A stretch of 64,000 nucleotides of DNA from Loigolactobacillus bifermentans DSM 20003. Lineage in GTDB: Bacteria; Bacillota; Bacilli; Lactobacillales; Lactobacillaceae. The position numbers and the translations under genes were made by a program. A model generated the notes under the pieces. That model was not told the origin of the DNA and ran no database searches. It saw nothing but the letters and a program-made list of their open reading frames with translations. Below, in pieces: positions 23,639 to 32,596 of this stretch. Each line of letters starts with the position of its first letter. The first letter of the stretch is position 1. The DNA lies in the NCBI RefSeq assembly GCF_001434575.1, contig NZ_AZDA01000140.1, positions 1 to 64,000 of the forward strand, written 5' to 3'.

Positions 23639-26389
23639 TTATTGCACGTACGTCACCGTCTGCTGTTCATTGGCCTTGAGGGGCACCATTTTAGTCCCCA
23701 CTTGCACCGTTAAGTCTTGATCTGCAGTAAGTTTTAACTGGTGGTGCGCTACTTGAACCGCAATGCCAGTGCCTTGAAATTGTAGGTGATACTGGACGTT
23801 TCGCCAACGACTGGGCAACCGGGGTTCAAACCGGACCACGTCGCCTAAAAGAGCCACACCGCCGTACAAGGTCATTTCAACATTTAAAACCGCGCCCATC
23901 ACGCCTAAATGAATCCCTTCAGCAGTGGTGCCGCCTTGAATGTCATAGTAATCAGAAAACAGGGCCTGGTGAAATAACTTCCAAGACTGATCTCGCCGTC
24001 CAACCAACCGGGTTAAAACGGCGTAAACAATGCGTGACAACGTGGAGCCGTGGGTGGTGCGGTCTAAATAAAACTGCAAATTCTGGGCAAAATAATCTTT
24101 TGGCAATTGATAGCCCATATCCTGGATCACCCCGTCTAAGGTCGCCCGATCTAACAGGAAAAAGGCCATTAGCGTATCGGCCTGTTTGGCCACTTGATAC
24201 GCATCTGGTGTTTTGCCTTCCGCTTTTAAGATCCGATCTAGTCGGGAAATGTCACCGTACTTTTGCCGGTAGCTGTCAAAGTTAAGGGTGGGTAATGCAA
24301 AGTAACCTGCAAACTGACCAATAATGCCTTGGTCATTGATCACCAGCGTCAGCCGCCGTCGAACCTTATTCAGTTGCTCTAAATCGGTTAACGCAAAATC
24401 GGCCTTTTCAGCAGCCGCTTGGAACACCGCGTCGCTGAATTGCGGCCGTAACTGACCAATCAGTTTAAACAGCCAAGCCACCATCATGTTGGTGTACGCA
24501 TTATCCGTTAGCCCTTCTGCATCACGGTTTGGGTAGCGTTCATGAAATTCATCTGGGCCCATCACCCCAGCAATATGATACCGCTTGGTTTCGGCATCAT
24601 ATTGGGTCATACTTAACCAGAACTTGGCAATCGACAGCAGCATTTCCAAACCATAATCCTGCATAAAAGCCTGATCTTGGTTTAAATGCCAGTACAACCA
24701 CACATTGTAAGCCACCGCTAAAGACACATGTCGTTGCCGCCGACTTTCATCCGGATCCCATTGATTGGTTAACGGGTTTAAATGGACAAATTGCGACTGC
24801 TCATCGCCTTTCATCCCAGACTGCCACGGGTACATGGCACCTTGATAGCCTTCACTGGCCGCATAAGTGCGAGCAGCGTCTAACCGGCGGTAACGGTAAC
24901 ACAACATGGCGCGAGCGATTTTAGGCGCCTGCATGGCATAAAACGGCATGACAAACATTTCATCCCAAAAAACATGGCCCCGATAGGCTTCGCCGTGCAA
25001 CCCACGGGCGCCCACTGACGCATCCAACTGATCAGACGCCAGCGCAGTGCCGGTGACAAACAAATGAAACACATTAACACGGCTAAGTTTTTGACTAATG
25101 GTATCGCCAGCAATTTTAAAATCAGCTTGTTGCCACACTTTTTGGTAAAATGCAGCGGTGCTTTGGGCCGTATCTGCATAAGAACTGGCACTTAATTCCG
25201 CCCACGTTAGGTCCTCTAGCGCAGACCGTTCACTTTCACGACTGGTAAAAATCGTCACATTTTTATCAACCATGTAAGTCTGACCTGGCTGAACCTCTAA
25301 ATCAACGGTTTGCTTTAACGACTTGGCTGCCGTGGTGGTCACCACCTGATTGGTAACATCCTGCTGCGGTGAGGTCAGCTGACTGCCGATCACAAACTGC
25401 ACGTTAGATGTTTTTGTGGTCCCCGTTAGCAACGCTTGATTGGCGGCACTGGCCATACCGGTGACCTCAAAATGATGCTGATCAAATTGGGCATAGCGCG
25501 CCACATTGCCATTGATCACACTCCCATCAATGGTGGCAGTCACTTGCAAACTGCCCGCAAAGTTCAAAGGGGTCACAGCGTAACGAATGGTAAACCGATG
25601 CCAATTGTGCATATCCGCCACTTTCGTCGCCTGAACCATTAATTGATGGCCCGTACTCAAGCCCACCATTAAGGTGGTGGTTAGCTGCCCCGTTTTCAGA
25701 TCTAGGCTGCGGTAAATATCCCGAATATTGCGCTGCTGGATCTTAAATGGGTTCTCGTGATCGATACCCACGGCCAGCGCCTGCGCATTGGGTAAATTCA
25801 CCAGATCCTCATTGACCACTTCCCGGCCGTTGATCGTGGTGGTATTTTGATTGTAGACCCCAGCCACATACAGCCCTGGGTAGTTGTCCGCATCGGCCTG
25901 GGCCTCTACATAAGCCCCACGTAAGCCTAAAAAGCCGTTGCCAATGGTCAACATGGCTTCCTGACCGTAATTGCGCTTGCCTTGATATTGGCCGTAATAA
26001 TCCAAATGCCAACTGTTAGCCGCCTGCTTTTGTTGCAACGCTTTGGCCAGCCCAATTTGCTTAATCGTCGGTAACGCTAATACCGGCACGTTAAACATGT
26101 TAGTCAGTGCAAGCCCAATATCAATCCGCTGGTGATGAAGCCCCACGATCGTATCCGAAAAAGGGTACTGCAATGGATTTTCAATCACAATGGCGTCAAA
26201 CTGAATGCCGACTAACTTCACCCGAATGTTCTCAAGATTTTCGCCAATCGTCTGATCGGCATCGTAGTTCACCATGATCTGTTGTGGCTGCGCGTCCACC
26301 TGATTGGCCGTAAAACTCATCTCGATTGCATCATCCATAATCTTCAAGGAAACTGTCTTCAACTCAATCTTCCTCTCTTTTATTTTCAT
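23639..26389 (-). CDS. Glycoside hydrolase family 65 disaccharide phosphorylase
   Basis: A 916-residue GH65 enzyme (maltose, trehalose, kojibiose or nigerose phosphorylase type) that splits a glucosyl disaccharide with phosphate into beta-glucose 1-phosphate and a sugar. The beta-sandwich begins near residue 130 (YYGQYQGKRNYGQEAMLTIGNGFLGLRGAY). The catalytic (alpha/alpha)6 barrel holds the general acid Glu614 in GVMGPDEFHE, and the phosphate-site region TTAEGIHLGVMG is near residue 820. The first roughly 125 residues are an extension not found in the approximately 750-residue maltose phosphorylases. The ATG at 26389 has AAGGGA 5 nt upstream. A TTG nine codons later has a better SD (AGAGGAAG). 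Substrate is not decidable by eye. pgmB downstream supports phosphorolysis. Confidence 0.88.
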   Translation of the reverse strand: MKIKERKIELKTVSLKIMDDAIEMSFTANQVDAQPQQIMVNYDADQTIGENLENIRVKLVGIQFDAIVIENPLQYPFSDTIVGLHHQRIDIGLALTNMFNVPVLALPTIKQIGLAKALQQKQAANSWHLDYYGQYQGKRNYGQEAMLTIGNGFLGLRGAYVEAQADADNYPGLYVAGVYNQNTTTINGREVVNEDLVNLPNAQALAVGIDHENPFKIQQRNIRDIYRSLDLKTGQLTTTLMVGLSTGHQLMVQATKVADMHNWHRFTIRYAVTPLNFAGSLQVTATIDGSVINGNVARYAQFDQHHFEVTGMASAANQALLTGTTKTSNVQFVIGSQLTSPQQDVTNQVVTTTAAKSLKQTVDLEVQPGQTYMVDKNVTIFTSRESERSALEDLTWAELSASSYADTAQSTAAFYQKVWQQADFKIAGDTISQKLSRVNVFHLFVTGTALASDQLDASVGARGLHGEAYRGHVFWDEMFVMPFYAMQAPKIARAMLCYRYRRLDAARTYAASEGYQGAMYPWQSGMKGDEQSQFVHLNPLTNQWDPDESRRQRHVSLAVAYNVWLYWHLNQDQAFMQDYGLEMLLSIAKFWLSMTQYDAETKRYHIAGVMGPDEFHERYPNRDAEGLTDNAYTNMMVAWLFKLIGQLRPQFSDAVFQAAAEKADFALTDLEQLNKVRRRLTLVINDQGIIGQFAGYFALPTLNFDSYRQKYGDISRLDRILKAEGKTPDAYQVAKQADTLMAFFLLDRATLDGVIQDMGYQLPKDYFAQNLQFYLDRTTHGSTLSRIVYAVLTRLVGRRDQSWKLFHQALFSDYYDIQGGTTAEGIHLGVMGAVLNVEMTLYGGVALLGDVVRFEPRLPSRWRNVQYHLQFQGTGIAVQVAHHQLKLTADQDLTVQVGTKMVPLKANEQQTVTYVQ

Positions 26390-26532
26390 GAAAATCCCTT
26401 CATGGTTACCCTAACGCGCCTTGACGACAATCTCAAATATTGACACTTATAGCCTTTAAAATCAAAAAAAGTACCTTAATTTCTGATGTTTCAAGTTAAG
26501 TTTTGGGGATCATCCTAACATGTTGGCTAACC
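26390..26532. promoter_or_regulatory. Upstream region of the GH65 operon
   Basis: No gene. On the minus strand a TATAAG hexamer follows a T-rich stretch near 26450 and may be the promoter, but no convincing -35 is seen and no clear catabolite-response element was found. Confidence 0.3.
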
Positions 26533-26579
26533 AAAAAAGACTGACCGAGACAACGATTCCGTCATCTCGGTCAGTCTTC
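26533..26579 (-). terminator. Terminator downstream of the dinJ/yafQ locus
   Basis: AAGACTGACCGAGA and TCTCGGTCAGTCTT form a perfect 14-bp stem followed by TTTTTT on the minus strand. Confidence 0.85.
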
Positions 26580-26671
26580 ACTTATCAAGCAATATACGCC
26601 GCAATTTTGTAACACAACACATGATTCAGCAAACGAAAACCACGTTCAGTCGTGCTTTTCTAATGCTTGCG

Positions 26672-26946
26672 TTATTCAATTCCTAGCACGTCGCGGTGCG
26701 TTCCGGTTGCAAGTAATCGCAACGTTACACGATTATTTTCGATTTGATACCTGAGTAACCAGTCCCCGGACCCTCCGACATGTAACTCGCGATCACTTTT
26801 AAATCATGATCCGACTGCGCTTTAAGGGTAGTTGCATCGTTTTCAACGATTGCAATAATCGCTGCATCTAACGTCGCCATCGAGTAGCCACGCTTTTGAC
26901 ACGCTTTATATTGTTTTTTAAAGGTTTTTGTTCGCTTAATCTTCAT
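26672..26946 (-). pseudogene. yafQ: YafQ/RelE-family mRNA interferase toxin, frame-broken
   Basis: The zero frame starts MKIKRTKTFKKQYKACQKRG, typical of YafQ, and stops after 73 residues at 26725. From the DHDLK codons onward the real family sequence continues in the -1 frame: SDRELHVGGSGDWLLRYQI, ending THRDVLGIE before TAA at 26672-26674. The break is at TTTAAAA (26797-26803), itself a U UUA AAA slip motif. Compared with family members, about four to five residues between DHxL and the REL/H segment are missing, and GATCG-type short repeats could have caused a deletion. I favour inactivation. A programmed -1 frameshift is an alternative. It overlaps dinJ by 11 bp. Confidence 0.8.
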
Positions 26947-27217
26947 CGTGTAGATCCTTCAATAAATCTTGGACATTATCAAATGTTTGATACTCACCTC
27001 GCGCTATTTCTTGGTGGGCCTGTTGTGTCGCAATATCTAACGGATCAAGCATTGTCATTTCTCTTGGAATCGCCTGATTACGAACCAGTGTTTTATAAAG
27101 GACACTTAAAATCATGCTTGGCGTATAGCCAAGTTCACTTAACACTTGATTGCCCTTTTTCTTTAATTCGGGATCGATTCGAGCATTAAAACGACCATTA
27201 TTTTGTTTTGTTGGCAT
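26936..27217 (-). CDS. dinJ: RelB/DinJ-family antitoxin
   Basis: A 93-residue antitoxin with an N-terminal ribbon-helix-helix (GRFNARIDPELKKKGNQVLSELGYTPSMILSVLYKTLV) for DNA binding and dimerisation, and a C-terminal charged tail (QTFDNVQDLLKDLHDED) that wraps the toxin in this family. It overlaps the yafQ start, the normal antitoxin-first order. It is intact although the toxin frame is broken, so it could act as an orphan or anti-addiction antitoxin. Such proteins repress their own promoter. Confidence 0.9.
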   Translation of the reverse strand: MPTKQNNGRFNARIDPELKKKGNQVLSELGYTPSMILSVLYKTLVRNQAIPREMTMLDPLDIATQQAHQEIARGEYQTFDNVQDLLKDLHDED

Positions 27218-27297
27218 TTATGGCACCTCACTTTGCGTTTCCACTGTACTTTCAAAGGATGACAATTTCAATTATCTAGCCCTGCTTTAACCACACC

Positions 27298-27334
27298 AAA
27301 AAACCAATCACCGTCACCGATGATTGGTTTTTTT
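27298..27334 (-). terminator. Terminator of the yhgE-marR operon
   Basis: AAAAAACCAATCA and TGATTGGTTTTTTT form a stem with a 10-nt loop. It is usable in both directions and lies directly after marR. Confidence 0.8.
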
Positions 27335-27338
27335 GGCG

Positions 27339-27800
27339 CTAAGCCTTGGGTGTGCCTTGGCCTTTGCGAATGATTTTTTCACCGACCTCTTCCATAATGG
27401 AAAGCAGGTCGTTGGCTTTATCGCTACCGAGCATGTCCACCCAGCCTTCAAAGACTTTGCGGATGGCTTGGTTGATCTTTGTGGTGACTTGCTTGCCTTC
27501 CGGTGTTAACCGAAGGTAAAGTCGCCGGCGATCAATTGGATCGCGTTCTTGTACCAAGTAGTGATGATCAAGCATCACTTTGATCTGCCGTGAAATGGCC
27601 GCGCGGGTAACCCCGCGTTTAGCCGCAATATCCGACATCCCGACTTGTTCGCTATTTTCAACATCCCGCATAATCAAAAACTGTTCAAAAGACAATTTGT
27701 AACGCTTCGTTGGTTCAGAAACCAAGTCACCGATGTACTTAAACACCGACATGTAAACGTTAATATACTTTTCAAGTAATGCGTCGTTTTTCTCTGCCAT
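27339..27800 (-). CDS. MarR-family transcriptional regulator
   Basis: Winged-helix regulator: helices around residues 1-40, an HTH with MSDIAAKRGVTRAAISRQIKVMLDHHYL (about 58-85), and wing DRRRLYLRLTPEGKQ. I use the ATG at 27800 (153 residues), which has GGTG 6 nt upstream. An in-frame ATG at 27812 adds four residues with no SD. It is cotranscribed after the YhgE/Pip gene, with 45 bp between them. It probably represses the operon promoter, where an inverted GTTAAC repeat occurs (30940-30970). Confidence 0.85.
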   Translation of the reverse strand: MAEKNDALLEKYINVYMSVFKYIGDLVSEPTKRYKLSFEQFLIMRDVENSEQVGMSDIAAKRGVTRAAISRQIKVMLDHHYLVQERDPIDRRRLYLRLTPEGKQVTTKINQAIRKVFEGWVDMLGSDKANDLLSIMEEVGEKIIRKGQGTPKA

Positions 27801-27845
27801 TCGAATCACCATTCATTTTGATTTGTTAATCCTAGCGTACCATAT

Positions 27846-30800
27846 TTAGTCGGCTTTAGGGGCAATAACCCCTTTTTTAATGATCAATGGCAAGATAAAG
27901 ATTGCGGCAAAGACAAATAAGATAAAGGTGCTGAACGCTGGTCCAGTGGCTAAGTTGTTTAAGGCATAATTCAGACCGTTTAACAAGTAAGTCCCTGGTA
28001 AAATGGCGCTTAAGCCTTGGTATAACCCAGACAACATATCGCCTGGCAATAAGCCACCTGAAATGATCAATTGGACAAAGAGAATGGCCAAGGTTGCCAA
28101 AACGCCCAACGTACCCCACCAACGATCGAAACTGAATACGATCAAGGTAAAGACGGCGCTACCTAAGATCAAGAAACCAAGGTAAGCAACAGGGTTCGCC
28201 ATGCTAACGCCCATTAAGGCGGTGACAACGGCGATACCAATGGCCTGTAAGACCACTGCAGCCCCAACATAACCTAATTTATTGGTTAATGGTTGCGCTT
28301 GGAAACTGTTGCTGTAACGGTTAAAGCCTAATTCCGTTAAAACAGCCCCAATGAATAAGACCATAAAGATCACAAGTGGTGCTAAAACAGACATTAACGG
28401 CTTGTTCAAGTTGTCCGCTTGCGTTGAATTCTTAACCGGTGAAACAAAGTGATTCACGTTGGCCGTGCTGGTATTCAAGCCACTGACTTGCTTGGCACCA
28501 TCCGCTAACTTGCTGTTTAACGTGGTCACCCCTGCGCCAACTTGACTTAACCCAGATTGCACTTGGTTTGAGCCATCTGCTAATTGGCTGGCCCCTGATT
28601 GGGCTTGATCGGCCCCATCGGCTAATTGACCAGCACCACTGACTAATTTACTGCTGTTGGCGGTTAATTGACTGCCACCGGCAACCACTTGGTCAGAGCC
28701 ACTGACCAGTTGATTGACCCCACTGACTAAAGCAGGCACTTTGCCATTCAGTTGGCCTAACCCAGTTGCTAACTGGCCGGCACCGCTGACTAATTGGCTG
28801 GAAGCACTGGTTAACTGACTACCACCGCTGGTTAATTGACCAGACGCACTGTTCAATTGGCTGGCGCCACTGTTTAATTGACCTTCAGCACTAAATAATT
28901 GACTGGAAGCACTGGTCAAAGCAGGTGTATTGGCATTTAATGTGCTGGCACCGCTGGCGGCTGTATCCACACCGCTGGTATACTGTTGGATCCCAGCAAC
29001 AAGTTGGCCGATCTGGCTACTAAAGTTAGACTTGTTAATCGTGGCATTGATCGTGGCTTCACTGGATAAATCAACGCCAGAACCATTCACACTACTATTT
29101 AATTGAGTGGCAATGTTGGCTGATTTAGCTGAAGCTGCTTGTAACTGTTGCAAACTGCTGCTTAACGTGGTCATTTGTGCTGGCAACGTCTTCAGCAAGG
29201 CAACTGAATCAGATAAATTGCTGGTTTGCGTGAGTAACGTATCGGAATCATTTAACAAGGTGTTCATACCACTTAACTCTTGTTTCAAAGTGGCGACTTC
29301 GCTGTCACTCGGTAATTGGTTAATAATAGCCTTCAGACTGGTTAAATCAGGCACTTCCATACTGCCGACGCCTTTTTGTAAGGTCGTCAACGTGCTGCTA
29401 ATGCCGCCTAAGTTATTATTAATATTTTGATTCCCGCTGTTCACAATGCTTTGGGCTTCTTGCTTGATCGTAGCTGACGCATCTGGATCGTCCACGATTT
29501 TTTGAGCGGTGGTGATTTCTGACCGTTGTAAGCCGGTAGCCATCCCGTTCTTCAAGCCAATTTGAACCAAAGAACTCTTAATAGTTGCTTGCGCTGACGT
29601 TAATTCAGAAGCCTTACTCATTAGATCATTGGCCGATGTTTTAGCGGTTTGTAGCCCGTCTAACAAGGTGACCATTTTATTCAATTCAGGTTCGATTGCT
29701 TTGGCTTGATCCACTTGCGTCTTCAAGGCTGCCGCTTGTTCGATCAAACTATCAAATTTCGCCGTTTCTGTACTCAACTTGCTCATATTGCTGGCATTAT
29801 CGCTTAAAGCTTCATTGACTTCATTTAAGCCAGAATTGATCTTACCATTATAAGCCGCCAGCCCTGCAATCGCAGCTGGCATTTGTTTGCCTGCGCTGGC
29901 TAAGGTGTTGGTGCCGTTGTTTAACGTACTTGAATTAGCGCTTAACGTGCTTAACCCACTGTTTAATTGGCTGACACCGCTGGTATATTGATTCACCCCA
30001 GTGGCGTACTTGTTCACACCGCTAGTATACTGGCCCACGCCATTCACGTAAGTCCCGACCCCAGTGGTATATTGACCCACACCGGTGGTATATTGGCCGA
30101 TCCCCGTGTTCAAAGTGTTTGAACCAGAGGCTAATTGTTGGACCCCACTGGCTAAAGCAGGTGTGCTACTTTGCAAGGTTTTCAGCCCTTCATTTAATTG
30201 CACGTTTCCCGCCGCCAAAGTGTCCACACCGTCAGTATACGTGATCAAACCGTCTTCTAACGTTTTACCGCCAGCTTTAAATTCAACCATTTTATCGGCT
30301 AACGTTTCTAAGTTACTGGCCACTTTTTTGTTACCGGCTAACAACTGATCCGTACCACTTTTCAGCTTCTTCGTGCCGTCATGGGCTTGGCTAACACCAG
30401 TGCCCAACTGCTTGATCGAGCTTAACATGGTTTGATCATAAGCCTGTTGCACGTTGGCAACCACTTCGGACCGTAACTTGTCCGCTACTTGACTGGTGAT
30501 CAAATGGGACGCAAAGTTGTTATGGTCTGATAACGACACATTAATTTGACTGGTCTTCGGCTTTTTGCTTAAGGCCGTCGTCGCATTTTTTGAGAAATCA
30601 CGTGGTAAGGTGACTTTCATCAAATAAGTGCCATCTTCCAGCTTTTTGTCAGCCGTTGCTTCTGAAACAAAATGCCAAGTCACTTGGTGATTGTGTTTCA
30701 GTTTCTTTTCAACACCAGTCCCTAAGGCAACCACTTTGCCTTGAAATTTTGCATTTTGATCGTTATCGACAACGGCGACATTAATGTTACTGGTACTATT

Positions 30801-30911
30801 CCGTTGTTCATATGAGACAAAGTTCATTGCAATAAATAATAATAGCAATGGAATCACGACCACTAACCCCAATAGTAGTATTTGCCGTGAATGATTCTTA
30901 ATGGTTTGCAT
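27846..30911 (-). CDS. YhgE/Pip-domain membrane protein (phage infection protein family)
   Basis: A 1021-residue protein with one N-terminal membrane helix (about residues 11-31), an extracytoplasmic region and a C-terminal block of five to six helices (about 835-1015), the YhgE/Pip layout related to ABC-2 permeases. The extracellular part carries long runs of short repeats with Gly/Ser and QL pairs (SGxxQLxSGxxQL; QYTSGVxQYxTGV) at about 225-320 and 640-790, predicted as extended coiled or helical rods. Pip is a receptor for lactococcal phages. Other members act in ESX/T7-like secretion or solvent tolerance, and the role here is unknown. It heads an operon with marR. Confidence 0.85.
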   Translation of the reverse strand: MQTIKNHSRQILLLGLVVVIPLLLLFIAMNFVSYEQRNSTSNINVAVVDNDQNAKFQGKVVALGTGVEKKLKHNHQVTWHFVSEATADKKLEDGTYLMKVTLPRDFSKNATTALSKKPKTSQINVSLSDHNNFASHLITSQVADKLRSEVVANVQQAYDQTMLSSIKQLGTGVSQAHDGTKKLKSGTDQLLAGNKKVASNLETLADKMVEFKAGGKTLEDGLITYTDGVDTLAAGNVQLNEGLKTLQSSTPALASGVQQLASGSNTLNTGIGQYTTGVGQYTTGVGTYVNGVGQYTSGVNKYATGVNQYTSGVSQLNSGLSTLSANSSTLNNGTNTLASAGKQMPAAIAGLAAYNGKINSGLNEVNEALSDNASNMSKLSTETAKFDSLIEQAAALKTQVDQAKAIEPELNKMVTLLDGLQTAKTSANDLMSKASELTSAQATIKSSLVQIGLKNGMATGLQRSEITTAQKIVDDPDASATIKQEAQSIVNSGNQNINNNLGGISSTLTTLQKGVGSMEVPDLTSLKAIINQLPSDSEVATLKQELSGMNTLLNDSDTLLTQTSNLSDSVALLKTLPAQMTTLSSSLQQLQAASAKSANIATQLNSSVNGSGVDLSSEATINATINKSNFSSQIGQLVAGIQQYTSGVDTAASGASTLNANTPALTSASSQLFSAEGQLNSGASQLNSASGQLTSGGSQLTSASSQLVSGAGQLATGLGQLNGKVPALVSGVNQLVSGSDQVVAGGSQLTANSSKLVSGAGQLADGADQAQSGASQLADGSNQVQSGLSQVGAGVTTLNSKLADGAKQVSGLNTSTANVNHFVSPVKNSTQADNLNKPLMSVLAPLVIFMVLFIGAVLTELGFNRYSNSFQAQPLTNKLGYVGAAVVLQAIGIAVVTALMGVSMANPVAYLGFLILGSAVFTLIVFSFDRWWGTLGVLATLAILFVQLIISGGLLPGDMLSGLYQGLSAILPGTYLLNGLNYALNNLATGPAFSTFILFVFAAIFILPLIIKKGVIAPKAD

Positions 30912-30939
30912 CAGCGTTTAGCCACCCCAAAGTAGATTT

Positions 30940-31006
30940 GTTAACTGGCTATATAGTTCATGCCGTTAACCTATTGCTATTATCCACCTATTTTTTTCAA
31001 TGTCAA
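30940..31006 (-). promoter_or_regulatory. yhgE-marR promoter and candidate MarR operator
   Basis: On the minus strand TTGACA (31006-31001), 16-nt spacer, GATAAT (30984-30979). Just downstream lie two GTTAAC hexamers (30965-30970 and 30940-30945) inside a wider inverted repeat, GTTAACGGC with GCCAGTTAAC, placed to block transcription. Confidence 0.7.
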
Positions 31007-31177
31007 ACCCTGATTTGCCTAAAAAACCGCTAGAAAAGCGCTTTAGAACAGTTTTTACGGCTGTTGGCACCTGCTGTCACAATTAACAGTCCCACTTCAA
31101 AACAAGCGCCTACTTTTGATGGCAACCACCAATGGGCGCCTTTTAAAAAATTTTCAAACACACCCTCAAAATTCTGC

Positions 31178-31183
31178 TATTAT
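31178..31183 (+). promoter_or_regulatory. Extended -10 of the M20 deacylase gene
   Basis: TGCTATTAT is an extended -10 box about 37 nt before the GTG start. The -35 is poor. The rest of 31007-31177 holds a small CGCT/AGCG hairpin and nothing else recognisable. Confidence 0.45.
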
Positions 31184-31219
31184 AGAGGTAACTTAATGTG
31201 AAGACAGAAAGGATAGATT

Positions 31220-32374
31220 GTGGTGGAGCAAAAAAATGCTTTGTCGATCCTTCAACGACTGATCCAAATTCAGTCGATCAACCAAAATGAAGCGGCCGTT
31301 GCTGATTATATTGCGGACCTGTTTCATCCTTATGCGGCGGCGCAAGTCACCCGGGTGGAATACAGTCCTGGCCGGACGAACTTAATTATTACCATTACTG
31401 GCACAGCCCCAGGTAAGATCCTCGGCTTTTCTGGCCATATGGATGTGGTGGCACCAGGCAACCCGCAAGCTTGGCAATACCCCCCATTTAGTGGTCAGAT
31501 CACACCAGATCGGGTTTACGGGCGTGGCGCTACCGATATGAAGGGTGGCTTAGCCGCCGCGATTTGTGTGCTGTTAGACTTATTAGCCGCTGGCACCCCG
31601 TTTAAGGGCCAGATCCGCTTATTCGCCACTGTGGGTGAAGAAACCGGTGAATACGGTGCGGCACAACTCACCAAGCAAGGCTTTGCTGATGATTTGGACG
31701 CCTTGATCATCGGTGAGCCTAGCCAGTTAAAGGTGGAATACACCCATCGCGGCGTCATCGATTATACGGTGATGGCCCAAGGAAAAGGCGCGCACAGTGC
31801 CCGACCTGAATTAGGTGTGAACGCCATTGAAAAGTTATTGCAGTTTTATCCACGCATGGCGGCCTTAATGGCGACGAAAACCGAGGTCGACCCGGTTTTA
31901 GGACCGTTACTCCATAATGTGACGCTGATTTCCGGTGGCGACCAGATCAATAGCATCCCTGCCCGCGCCATGTTATCCGGTAACTTACGCACGATTCCTG
32001 CCTATCCCATCAAGGATCTGATGCAGGAAATGACCGCGCTGGTCACCGAACTGAACAAAAATGAAGATACCGCGCTTAAAATCAGCTTCCATTATCCTGA
32101 AAGTCCTTTGCCCGGCAATCCTAAGGCGCCGTTTGTGCAGCTGGTGCAAAAAATTGCGGCGCAAACCTTACAACACAAAGTACCTTTAGTGGCCGATGTT
32201 GGCGCCACAGAAGCGTCAGAATACATTCACGCTGCGAAACGTTTCCCAATCGTGATTTTTGGACCTGGTAATGATTCCAGCCATCAAGTGGACGAATATA
32301 TTTTGATCAAAGATTACCTCAATGCCATTCGGATTTATCATCAAGTCATGGTCCAGTTTTTAAACGCTGACTAA
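31220..32374 (+). CDS. M20-family ArgE/DapE-type deacylase
   Basis: Zinc-dependent amidohydrolase of 384 residues. Metal ligands are in GFSGHMDVVAPG (His about 73, Asp 75), YGRGATDMKGGLA (bridging Asp), the catalytic pair VGEETGEYGA (Glu-Glu), IIGEPSQLKVEYTHRG, and a C-terminal His in DSSHQVDEYI. A dimerisation insert lies at about 180-290. The family includes succinyl-diaminopimelate desuccinylase and acetylornithine deacetylase, and the lactobacillary members are usually labelled DapE-like. GTG start with AAAGGA 6 nt upstream. Single gene with a strong terminator. Confidence 0.85.
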   Translation: MVEQKNALSILQRLIQIQSINQNEAAVADYIADLFHPYAAAQVTRVEYSPGRTNLIITITGTAPGKILGFSGHMDVVAPGNPQAWQYPPFSGQITPDRVYGRGATDMKGGLAAAICVLLDLLAAGTPFKGQIRLFATVGEETGEYGAAQLTKQGFADDLDALIIGEPSQLKVEYTHRGVIDYTVMAQGKGAHSARPELGVNAIEKLLQFYPRMAALMATKTEVDPVLGPLLHNVTLISGGDQINSIPARAMLSGNLRTIPAYPIKDLMQEMTALVTELNKNEDTALKISFHYPESPLPGNPKAPFVQLVQKIAAQTLQHKVPLVADVGATEASEYIHAAKRFPIVIFGPGNDSSHQVDEYILIKDYLNAIRIYHQVMVQFLNAD

Positions 32375-32376
32375 CC

Positions 32377-32417
32377 AAATGACCTGATTCCGTAATTTAC
32401 TGGAATCAGGTCATTTT
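32377..32417 (+). terminator. Terminator after the M20 deacylase gene
   Basis: AAATGACCTGATTCC and GGAATCAGGTCATTT form a perfect 15-bp stem followed by T. Confidence 0.9.
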
Positions 32418-32596
32418 TGCTTGATTGGTCTGAACCAGTCAAGCTCTTTTGAAACATCAATCAAATAACAATTACCGCTATGGGGAAACTGTGCTAATCT
32501 AAAAATATCAGTCTGTTTAATGAACGATTAAACTGATTTTGACACGATCCACTTGTCGCCAAACCGTAAAAACAGCTTTTAACTGGGGAAAAAATT

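Noticed and set aside
26797-26803. Programmed frameshift as the sole explanation of the yafQ break
   Set aside because: The slip motif is real, but residues expected at the junction are missing, so a deletion explains it better. It is kept only as an alternative.
27846-30911. YhgE/Pip protein as a phage tape-measure protein
   Set aside because: The repeats resemble tape-measure rods, but the terminal membrane helices and N-terminal topology are those of YhgE/Pip, and no phage genes are nearby.
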